Origin: Mycolicibacterium psychrotolerans
GTDB taxonomy: Bacteria; Actinomycetota; Actinomycetes; Mycobacteriales; Mycobacteriaceae
Reading direction: 5' to 3'
NCBI RefSeq assembly: GCF_010729305.1
Contig: NZ_AP022574.1
Coordinates: 2,790,001 to 2,854,000 of the forward strand
DNA length: 64,000 bases
Below the pieces are notes generated by a model. The model was not told the origin of the DNA. It saw nothing but the letters and a program-made list of their open reading frames with translations, and made no database searches. Below, piece by piece: positions 57,814 through 64,000 of this stretch (the stretch's first letter is position 1; each line of letters starts with the position of its first letter). A program made the position numbers and the translations under genes.

Positions 57814-58469
57814 CCGACAACATTCACCCGTCCCTGGACCCCCGCGTGCAGCCCCAGGCGCGCTACATCCTGCCGTCGTTCATCGAGCACTCGAGCTTCG
57901 GCGTCAAGGAATCCAACCCGTACAACAAGCTCTTCGAGGAACGCATCATCTTCCTCGGCGTGCAGGTCGACGACGCGTCGGCCAACGACATCATGGCCCA
58001 GCTGCTGGTCCTCGAGTCGTTGGATCCCGACCGCGACATCACCATGTACATCAACTCGCCCGGCGGCTCGTTCACCAGCCTGATGGCGATCTACGACACC
58101 ATGCAGTACGTGCGGGCCGACATCCAGACCGTCTGCCTTGGCCAGGCCGCCTCGGCGGCGGCGGTGCTGCTGGCCGCGGGCACGCCCGGCAAGCGCCTGG
58201 CGCTGCCCAACGCCCGTGTGCTGATCCACCAGCCCGCCCTCGGCGGTGTCATCCAGGGTCAGTTCTCCGACCTGGAGATCCAGGCCGCGGAGATCGAGCG
58301 CATGCGCACGCTGATGGAGGAGACCCTCTCGCGCCACACCGGCAAGCCGGCCGATGTGATCCGCAAGGACACCGACCGCGACAAGATCCTCACCGCCGAG
58401 CAGGCCAAGGACTACGGCATCATCGACACCGTGCTGGAGTACCGGAAGCTGTCCGCGCAGAAGGTCTGA
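57810..58469 (+). CDS. clpP2: ATP-dependent Clp protease proteolytic subunit 2
   Basis: 219 residues from ATG 57810 (ATGA overlap with clpP1). Y-I-N-S-P-G-G-S-F, catalytic Ser in G-Q-A-A-S-A-A-A-V near 110, His in V-L-I-H-Q-P near 135, Asp in D-T-D-R-D near 185. The N-terminal about 16 residues resemble the propeptide that is cleaved in mycobacterial ClpP2. It makes the ring that docks ClpX/ClpC1. It is convergent with the PPOX gene, three bases away. Confidence 0.97.
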   Translation: MTDNIHPSLDPRVQPQARYILPSFIEHSSFGVKESNPYNKLFEERIIFLGVQVDDASANDIMAQLLVLESLDPDRDITMYINSPGGSFTSLMAIYDTMQYVRADIQTVCLGQAASAAAVLLAAGTPGKRLALPNARVLIHQPALGGVIQGQFSDLEIQAAEIERMRTLMEETLSRHTGKPADVIRKDTDRDKILTAEQAKDYGIIDTVLEYRKLSAQKV

Positions 58470-58472
58470 TCC

Positions 58473-58916
58473 TCAGCCGTTGCCGTAGATCCGCGTCGGC
58501 GTGACGAGGACGACGACGCGGCGCTGCTCACGCATCGTCGCGTCGTAGGCGTCCCAGTCGTCGTGGGTGCCGCCCGCGGCGGTGAAGACGTCCCGCAGCA
58601 GGCCCGCCAGCGCCTGCTCGGAGTCGAGCCAGGGCTGCGGGTCGTCCGGACCTGCCAGTTCGGCTCGTCCCTCCACGGTGGCCCACTGCCATCCCCGCCG
58701 GAACGTCGCCGCCGTCTGAGGCCGCTCCCGCAGGTTGGCCAGCTTGACCCTGCCGTAGGTGACGTAGGCCAGGATCGGTTCGCCGGTCGCGGGATGAGCG
58801 AGGACGCCGGCGTTGATCAACGATGCCTGGATGGTGCCGTCCGCGCGCAGCGTCGACACCACGGCCAAGCCGTTGTCCTCCCGGGCGAGCCCGACGGCGT
58901 CGGTCAGTGTGGTCAT
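58473..58916 (-). CDS. PPOX-class FMN/F420-dependent flavoprotein
   Basis: 147 residues from ATG 58916 (M-T-T-L-T-D-A-V-G); a longer frame upstream lacks conservation. The split beta-barrel pattern is seen in V-V-S-T-L-R-A-D-G-T-I-Q-A-S-L-I near 20-35, Y-V-T-Y-G-R-V-K-L-A-N-L-R near 58-70 and the final R-V-V-V-L-V-T-P-T-R-I-Y-G. It belongs to the pyridoxamine-oxidase-like family whose mycobacterial members often bind F420 (Rv1155/Rv2074 group). The substrate is unknown. It stands alone between clpP2 and the small secreted protein gene. Confidence 0.82.
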   Translation of the reverse strand: MTTLTDAVGLAREDNGLAVVSTLRADGTIQASLINAGVLAHPATGEPILAYVTYGRVKLANLRERPQTAATFRRGWQWATVEGRAELAGPDDPQPWLDSEQALAGLLRDVFTAAGGTHDDWDAYDATMREQRRVVVLVTPTRIYGNG

Positions 58917-59049
58917 GGTCGCAGGGTACGGCGCGTCGCTCCCGGGCAAACAGCGGCAAAAGGCCGCGTGACCCCATCGATGCGTGTCAGGCTGAACAAC
59001 GACGCCGTTGTCAATACGACGAGCGATCATTCACGGCAAGGGGTGTGAC

Positions 59050-59334
59050 ATGACGGGGAAGGTCAGATCAGGCGCGGTCGCGTCGATCGCTGCGGCAGCC
59101 GCAGCGCTGATGGCGCCGGCGGTGGCACAGGCGCAGGATCCGGTGTGTCCGGAGGGCACCTACTGGGAAGCCGCGATCCACCAGTGCGCTCCCGTCACCG
59201 TGTACGTCAACCCGCCGAATCCCGTTGTGGGACCGGTCGGTCCGGTCGGTGTGGGCGGCGTGGTCGGCCCGGTGGGTCCGGGACCTGTTGGACCGGGACC
59301 GGTCGGGCCCGGCCCCCTCGGGCCCGGTCGCTAA
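59050..59334 (+). CDS. Small secreted Gly/Pro/Val-repeat protein
   Basis: 94 residues from ATG 59050. A signal peptide of about 29 residues (basic start M-T-G-K-V-R, hydrophobic Ala-rich core, A-Q-A-Q-D cleavage site) is followed by a short mature region with two Cys (D-P-V-C-P-E-G and H-Q-C-A-P) that may form a disulfide. The final about 40 residues are collagen-like P-V-G-P / P-G-P-V-G units. Similar small mycobacterial secreted proteins exist, but no function is known. It has no operon partner. Confidence 0.7.
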   Translation: MTGKVRSGAVASIAAAAAALMAPAVAQAQDPVCPEGTYWEAAIHQCAPVTVYVNPPNPVVGPVGPVGVGGVVGPVGPGPVGPGPVGPGPLGPGR

Positions 59335-59739
59335 CCGACGTCCTCGGCGATACGGGCGCGATGTCTGACGGCCGCACCCGGCAGCATCCACCGATGATCG
59401 TGTCCGCGCGCCTCGAGTTCCGTGGCCAGGCCACCATCGCTGACCAGCACCGCGTCGCGCTGCGGGGGGAGATTCACGACGTCACCGTGCGTCCCCGGCG
59501 CAGCTAGGTACTCTCGTTCGGGTAACGGCGGCGACACGCCAGAGACACGGTGTGTGTTCCACGACCGTCGGCACGAGAACAGGCGATATGTTGACGCCAC
59601 CACATGTGAATATCAGCGACGCTATTCGGCCTCATCGGTCGCATGGCGCCGGAATATGCGGGTAGCGTCGGGAATGTTGCGGTGCAACCCACCGAATCGA
59701 TCGATCATCGACAGCAACAGGAAGTAGGACCCCAGCACC
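59335..59739. other. Intergenic region upstream of clpX
   Basis: 405 bases without a convincing gene. An open frame of 101 codons (59422-59727) has an Arg/Ser-rich composition typical of shadow frames. The clpX promoter should lie here, but no -10/-35 pair or ClgR-type operator could be assigned with confidence. Confidence 0.5.
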
Positions 59740-61020
59740 ATGGCACGCATTGGAGACGGCGGTGACCTGCTGAAGTGCTCGTTCTGCGGAAAGAGCCAGA
59801 AGCAGGTGAAGAAGCTCATTGCGGGACCGGGCGTCTACATCTGCGACGAGTGCATCGACCTGTGCAACGAGATCATCGAGGAGGAGCTGGCCGACGCCGA
59901 CGACGTCAAACTCGACGAGCTGCCCAAGCCGGCCGAGATCCGCGATTTCCTCGAGGGTTACGTCATCGGTCAGGACACCGCCAAGCGCACGCTGGCCGTG
60001 GCGGTCTACAACCACTACAAGCGCATCCAGGCGGGGGAGAAGAGCCGCGACTCGCGCTCGGAGCCCGTGGAGCTCGCCAAGTCCAACATCCTGATGCTCG
60101 GCCCCACCGGCTGCGGCAAGACCTACCTCGCGCAGACGCTGGCCAAGATGCTCAACGTCCCGTTCGCCATCGCGGACGCGACCGCACTCACCGAAGCCGG
60201 TTACGTCGGTGAGGACGTCGAGAACATCCTGCTCAAGCTGATCCAGGCCGCCGACTACGACGTCAAGCGCGCCGAGACCGGCATCATCTACATCGACGAG
60301 GTCGACAAGATCGCCCGCAAGAGCGAGAACCCGTCGATCACCCGCGACGTGTCCGGCGAGGGCGTGCAGCAGGCGCTGCTGAAGATCCTCGAGGGCACGC
60401 AGGCGTCGGTGCCGCCGCAGGGCGGCCGCAAGCACCCGCATCAGGAGTTCATCCAGATCGACACCACGAACGTGTTGTTCATCGTCGCCGGGGCGTTCGC
60501 GGGGCTGGAGAAGATCGTCTCCGACCGCGTCGGCAAGCGTGGCCTGGGATTCGGCGCCGAGGTGCACTCCAAGGCCGAGATCGACACGCAGGACCACTTC
60601 GCGGAGGTCATGCCGGAGGACCTGATCAAGTTCGGGCTGATCCCGGAGTTCATCGGCCGCCTGCCGGTTGTGGCCTCGGTGACCAACCTGGACAAGGAAT
60701 CGCTGGTGCAGATCCTGTCCAAGCCGAAGAACGCATTGGTCAAGCAGTACACGCGGCTGTTCGACATGGACGGCGTGGAGCTCGAGTTCACCGGGGACGC
60801 GCTGGAGGCCATCGCCGATCAGGCGATCCATCGCGGCACGGGCGCCCGTGGCCTGCGCGCCATCATGGAGGAAGTGCTGCTGCCGGTGATGTACGACATC
60901 CCCAGCCGCGACGACGTCGCCAAGGTGGTCGTCACCAAGGAGACCGTCGAGGACAACGTGCTGCCGACGATCGTGCCGCGCAAGCCGCAGCGACCCGAGC
61001 GCCGCGACAAGAGCGCCTAG
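59740..61020 (+). CDS. clpX: ClpX unfoldase, ATP-binding subunit of ClpXP
   Basis: 426 residues. The N-terminal zinc-binding domain is C-S-F-C-G-K near 14 and C-D-E-C-I-D-L-C near 39. The AAA+ domain has Walker A G-P-T-G-C-G-K-T near 120, Walker [10 protein letters not shown] near 184, the pore loop G-Y-V-G-E near 157, and G-T-G-A-R-G-L-R-A as sensor 2. It unfolds substrates and feeds them to ClpP1P2, encoded 1.3 kb upstream. ATG 59740 is the standard start. A hairpin follows the stop. Confidence 0.97.
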   Translation: MARIGDGGDLLKCSFCGKSQKQVKKLIAGPGVYICDECIDLCNEIIEEELADADDVKLDELPKPAEIRDFLEGYVIGQDTAKRTLAVAVYNHYKRIQAGEKSRDSRSEPVELAKSNILMLGPTGCGKTYLAQTLAKMLNVPFAIADATALTEAGYVGEDVENILLKLIQAADYDVKRAETGIIYIDEVDKIARKSENPSITRDVSGEGVQQALLKILEGTQASVPPQGGRKHPHQEFIQIDTTNVLFIVAGAFAGLEKIVSDRVGKRGLGFGAEVHSKAEIDTQDHFAEVMPEDLIKFGLIPEFIGRLPVVASVTNLDKESLVQILSKPKNALVKQYTRLFDMDGVELEFTGDALEAIADQAIHRGTGARGLRAIMEEVLLPVMYDIPSRDDVAKVVVTKETVEDNVLPTIVPRKPQRPERRDKSA

Positions 61021-61028
61021 GTTCTTCG

Positions 61029-61049
61029 CCGCGTCAGCTCTTGACGCGG
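61029..61049. terminator. Bidirectional terminator between clpX and fdhD
   Basis: Perfect 8-bp arms CCGCGTCA (61029-61036) and TGACGCGG (61042-61049) with a 5-nt loop, between convergent genes and overlapping the fdhD stop codon. Confidence 0.6.
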
Positions 61050-61858
61050 TCGGGCCGGGTGTAGACGTTCATCGAGTCGCCGCGCAGGAACGCGACCAGG
61101 GTCACGCCCGACTGGGCGGCCAGATCCACGGCCAACGACGACGGCGCCGACACCGCGGCCAGCAGCGGGATGCCGGCCATCACGGCCTTCTGGGTCAGTT
61201 CGAACGACGCCCGACCGCTCACCAGTAGCACCGTGCCGCCCAGCGGTATCCGATGCTGCTCCAGCGCCCATCCGATGACCTTGTCGACCGCGTTGTGCCG
61301 ACCGATGTCCTCGCGCACGACCAGCGGCACACCGTCGGTGTCGAACAGGGCGGCGCCGTGCAGGCCGCCGGTGGCGGCGAAGACCTTCTGCCGGCTGCGC
61401 AGCGCGTCCGGCATCGCCGACAGGGTCTCCGCGGCGATGCTCGACGGATCGTCGCCGGGGGCGTGCTTGCTGACGAGCCGGACCGCCTCCAGCGACGCCT
61501 TGCCGCACACGCCGCACGACGACGTGGTGTAGAAGTTCCGCGTGGGGTCGACCTCCGGTGCGGCGACGCCGGGCGTCAGCGTCACGTCGAGCACGTTGTA
61601 ACTGTTGACTCCGGTGTCGTCGGCGCCGCGGCAGTACCGCACCGAGGCGATGTCGTCCCGTCGCGTCACGACGCCCTCGGTGAGCAGGAAGCCCTGCGCC
61701 AGCTCGACGTCGGAACCCGGTGTGCGCATAGTGACCGTGATCGCGCGGCCGTCGACGCGGATCTCGAGCGGTTCCTCGACGACCAGGGTCTCGGGGCGTG
61801 CGGCCGTGCTGTCGGCCGTCACATGGTGCACACGCCGGCGCGCCGTCACCCGGCCCAC
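61034..61858 (-). CDS. fdhD: Formate dehydrogenase accessory sulfurtransferase FdhD
   Basis: 274 residues from GTG 61858 ([10 protein letters not shown]), the conserved FdhD start; the open frame continues for hundreds of codons upstream only as shadow sequence. The sulfur-carrying Cys pair is in S-S-C-G-V-C-G-K near 116-119. [13 protein letters not shown] near 45 and [12 protein letters not shown] near 190 are also typical. FdhD transfers sulfur from cysteine desulfurase to the molybdenum cofactor of formate dehydrogenase. No formate dehydrogenase gene is within the window. It is divergent from the glutamine synthetase gene. Confidence 0.93.
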   Translation of the reverse strand: MGRVTARRRVHHVTADSTAARPETLVVEEPLEIRVDGRAITVTMRTPGSDVELAQGFLLTEGVVTRRDDIASVRYCRGADDTGVNSYNVLDVTLTPGVAAPEVDPTRNFYTTSSCGVCGKASLEAVRLVSKHAPGDDPSSIAAETLSAMPDALRSRQKVFAATGGLHGAALFDTDGVPLVVREDIGRHNAVDKVIGWALEQHRIPLGGTVLLVSGRASFELTQKAVMAGIPLLAAVSAPSSLAVDLAAQSGVTLVAFLRGDSMNVYTRPDRVKS

Positions 61859-62050
61859 GGAAATCGCTTTCGCTCGGACATCTGTCCCATTGTGGTCTGT
61901 TCGCCGCGCGACGGCCACGACGCCCCGCCCGTCATCTCCGCCTTCTGACGTTGACGCGCGCGTAACAGGATCGGCATCGAGTGTTCCTACTGTTGGCCGG
62001 TCAATCGTCTGTGAAACAGATGCGGACGACGCAGCGGATAAGGAAGTCCA

Positions 62051-64000
62051 TTGAGCGGTAACTCGGTACGCCTTCAGGCGATCAACAACGTCGAAGCCTA
62101 TGTCCCTCCGGCGATCAGTTTCGACCCGGCCGAGGCCCCCGGCGAGGTGTTCGGGTCGAACGTGTTCACCAAGGCGGAGATGCAGCTGCGGCTCCCCAAG
62201 TCGGTGTACAAGTCCGTGGTCGCCACCATCGAGAAGGGCGCCAAGCTCGACCCTGCGGTCGCCGACTCGGTCGCCTCGGCGATGAAGGACTGGGCGCTGT
62301 CGAGGGGCGCGACGCACTACGCGCACGTCTTCTACCCGATGACCGGACTGACCGCCGAGAAGCACGACAGCTTCCTCGAGCCGGTGTCCGACGGCCAGAC
62401 GCTCGCCGAGTTCGCAGGCAAGACGTTGATCCAGGGCGAGCCGGACGCGTCGAGCTTCCCGTCCGGCGGTCTGCGCAGCACCTTCGAGGCGCGTGGCTAC
62501 ACGGGGTGGGACGTCACCAGCCCGGCCTACATCCTGGAGAACCCGAACGGCAACACGCTGTGCATCCCGACGGTCTTCGTGTCGATGACCGGGGAGGCGC
62601 TGGACTACAAGACGCCGCTGCTCCGCAGCCAGCAGGCGATGGGCGCGCAGGCGGAGCGCATTCTGAAGCTGTTCGGGCACAAGGACTTCGACAACATCGT
62701 GTCGTTCTGCGGTCCGGAACAGGAGTACTTCCTTGTCGACCGCCACTTCTTCCTCGCCCGTCCCGACCTGATCAACGCGGGCCGCACGCTGTTCGGCGCG
62801 AAGCCGCCGAAGGGCCAGGAGTTCGACGACCACTACTTCGGGTCGGTGCCCGAGCGGGTGCTGGGTTTCATGATGGACACCGAGCGTGAGCTGTTCAAAC
62901 TCGGCATCCCGGCCAAGACCCGGCACAACGAGGTCGCGCCAGGCCAGTTCGAGATCGCGCCGATGTTCGAGCGGGCCAACATCGCCGCCGACCACCAGCA
63001 GCTGCTGATGACGATCTTCCGCAACGTCGCCAAGAAGCACGGCATGGAGTGCCTGTTCCACGAGAAGCCGTTCGCCGGGGTCAACGGCTCGGGCAAGCAC
63101 GTCAACTTCTCGATGGGCAACGCGCAGTTCGGCAGCCTGCTGGTGCCCGGCGACACCCCGCACGAGAACGCCCAGTTCCTGGTGTTCTGCGCTGCGGTGA
63201 TCCGCGCCGTGCACAAGTTCGCGGGCCTGCTGCGGGTGTCGGTGGCCTCGGCGACCAACGATCACCGGCTCGGCGCAAACGAGGCGCCGCCGGCGATCAT
63301 CTCGATCTTCCTGGGCGCCCAGCTGGCCGACGTGTTCGATCAGATCGCCAAGGGTGCGGCCACGTCGTCGAAGGGCAAGGGGTCGATGATCATCGGCGTC
63401 GACACGCTGCCCGAGCTGCCCACCGATCCCGGCGACCGCAACCGCACCAGCCCGTTCGCGTTCACCGGCAACAGGTTCGAGTTCCGCGCGCCGGGTTCGG
63501 GCCAGACCATCAACGTACCGATGATAATCCTCAACACGATCATGGCGGATTCCCTCGACTACATGGCCACGGTGCTGGAGAAGGCGGTCGGCGACGGCGA
63601 GGACTTCGACAAGGCGGTGCAGGCACTGCTGACCGAGATCATCACCGATCACGGCGCGGTGGTGTTCAACGGCGACGGCTACTCGGAGAACTGGCAGATC
63701 GAGGCCGCCGAGCGTGGCCTGCCGAACCTCAAAACGACTCTCGACGCGATCCCCGAGCTGATCAAGCCCGAGGCGATCGGGGTGTTCGAGAAGTACGGGG
63801 TGTTCAACGAGCGGGAGCTGCACAGCCGCTACGAGGTTCGTCTCGAGCAGTACGCGCTGACGATCGGTGTCGAGGCGAAGCTTGCTCTGGAGCTCGGCAC
63901 CACGGTGATCCTGCCCGGGGCGGTGCGGTACCAGACGGAGCTGGCGCAGAACGTCGCGACGCTGAAGGCGGCAGGCATGGCCGCCGACACCACGCTGTTG
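62051..64000 (+). CDS. Glutamine synthetase type III (partial, C-terminus beyond right edge)
   Basis: 650 residues are visible of the about 720 usual for GSIII. The start TTG 62051 (M-S-G-N-S-V-R-L) follows A-G-G-A-A-G. Hallmarks of the GSIII/GlnN family: long N-terminal region, G-P-E-Q-E-Y-F near residue 220 and N-G-S-G-K-H-V-N-F (ammonium/glutamate loop) near 346. [11 protein letters not shown] carries catalytic and metal residues near 296. [12 protein letters not shown] and R-T-S-P-F-A-F are also present. It forms glutamine from glutamate, NH3 and ATP. GSIII lacks the adenylylation Tyr site of GSI, so control differs from GlnA1. It sits apart from other nitrogen genes. Confidence 0.9.
   Translation, partial: MSGNSVRLQAINNVEAYVPPAISFDPAEAPGEVFGSNVFTKAEMQLRLPKSVYKSVVATIEKGAKLDPAVADSVASAMKDWALSRGATHYAHVFYPMTGLTAEKHDSFLEPVSDGQTLAEFAGKTLIQGEPDASSFPSGGLRSTFEARGYTGWDVTSPAYILENPNGNTLCIPTVFVSMTGEALDYKTPLLRSQQAMGAQAERILKLFGHKDFDNIVSFCGPEQEYFLVDRHFFLARPDLINAGRTLFGAKPPKGQEFDDHYFGSVPERVLGFMMDTERELFKLGIPAKTRHNEVAPGQFEIAPMFERANIAADHQQLLMTIFRNVAKKHGMECLFHEKPFAGVNGSGKHVNFSMGNAQFGSLLVPGDTPHENAQFLVFCAAVIRAVHKFAGLLRVSVASATNDHRLGANEAPPAIISIFLGAQLADVFDQIAKGAATSSKGKGSMIIGVDTLPELPTDPGDRNRTSPFAFTGNRFEFRAPGSGQTINVPMIILNTIMADSLDYMATVLEKAVGDGEDFDKAVQALLTEIITDHGAVVFNGDGYSENWQIEAAERGLPNLKTTLDAIPELIKPEAIGVFEKYGVFNERELHSRYEVRLEQYALTIGVEAKLALELGTTVILPGAVRYQTELAQNVATLKAAGMAADTTLL

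Noticed and set aside
59422..59727. 101-codon frame upstream of clpX.
   Set aside because: Arg/Ser/Cys-rich random-looking composition, no ribosome binding site and no family pattern.
62000..62030. A GlnR-like operator (GTCAA...GTGAAAC) before the glutamine synthetase gene.
   Set aside because: The spacing between half sites is eight rather than six and the first half site is imperfect.

Overview
The window is high-GC actinobacterial DNA from a rapidly growing mycobacterium (Mycobacterium/Mycolicibacterium type). The evidence is mycobacterium-restricted families (MmpL transporter, Mas/Pks2-type polyketide synthase, PE-PPE hydrolase, WS/DGAT, DUF2505) and a long gene order that, read in inverse orientation, follows M. 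tuberculosis Rv2484c to Rv2457c: WS/DGAT-plsC-plsB2, ssb paralogue-ettA-gdh-thioesterase-Rv2474c-glbO, HNH-Rv2468c-pepN-Rv2466c-rpiB-nei, tig-clpP1-clpP2, clpX. These matches come from remembered family knowledge, not from a search.

Region 1 (1-11.1 kb, accessory, mostly minus strand) is an envelope-lipid locus. It holds the first two thirds of an iterative methyl-branching type I PKS running off the left edge, a free-standing MbtH-like gene, an MmpL8/MmpL10-type lipid exporter and a PE-PPE protein. It resembles the loci for acyltrehaloses and trehalose polyphleates, but it is rearranged. An IS110-type transposase remnant lies beside mbtH, and two DUF2505 paralogues, one with a large in-frame internal deletion, flank the exporter. 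No PapA or FadD gene is visible here.

Region 2 (11.1-15.1 kb) has a dienelactone-hydrolase gene broken by a frameshift, a large secreted alpha/beta hydrolase with an acidic repeat-containing N-terminus, and tRNA-Arg(TCT).

Region 3 (15.1-46 kb) is the conserved backbone: overlapping lipid acyltransferase genes, a CopD-CtaG membrane protein, ssb paralogue, ettA, the large NAD-glutamate dehydrogenase, glbO, respiratory-supercomplex accessory candidates, pepN, a DsbA-like reductase, rpiB and nei. Inserted into it are an allophanate-hydrolase C-domain protein, a LuxR/AAA regulator with a catalase-like protein, and a translationally coupled trio of NCS1 permease, nucleobase deaminase and IPNS-like oxygenase.

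Region 4 (46-55.4 kb) is accessory: Na+/H+ antiporter, Gly-rich membrane protein, Crp-type regulator with MBL hydrolase, reductase with MFS pump, a GH16 remnant, and a MASE1-GAF-SpoIIE phosphatase between an intact tRNA-Gly and a degenerate copy of it.

Region 5 (55.5-64 kb) is tRNA-Pro, tig-clpP1-clpP2, a PPOX flavoprotein, a small secreted Gly/Pro/Val protein, clpX, fdhD, and a type III glutamine synthetase cut off by the right edge. No CRISPR array, rRNA or replication origin was seen.
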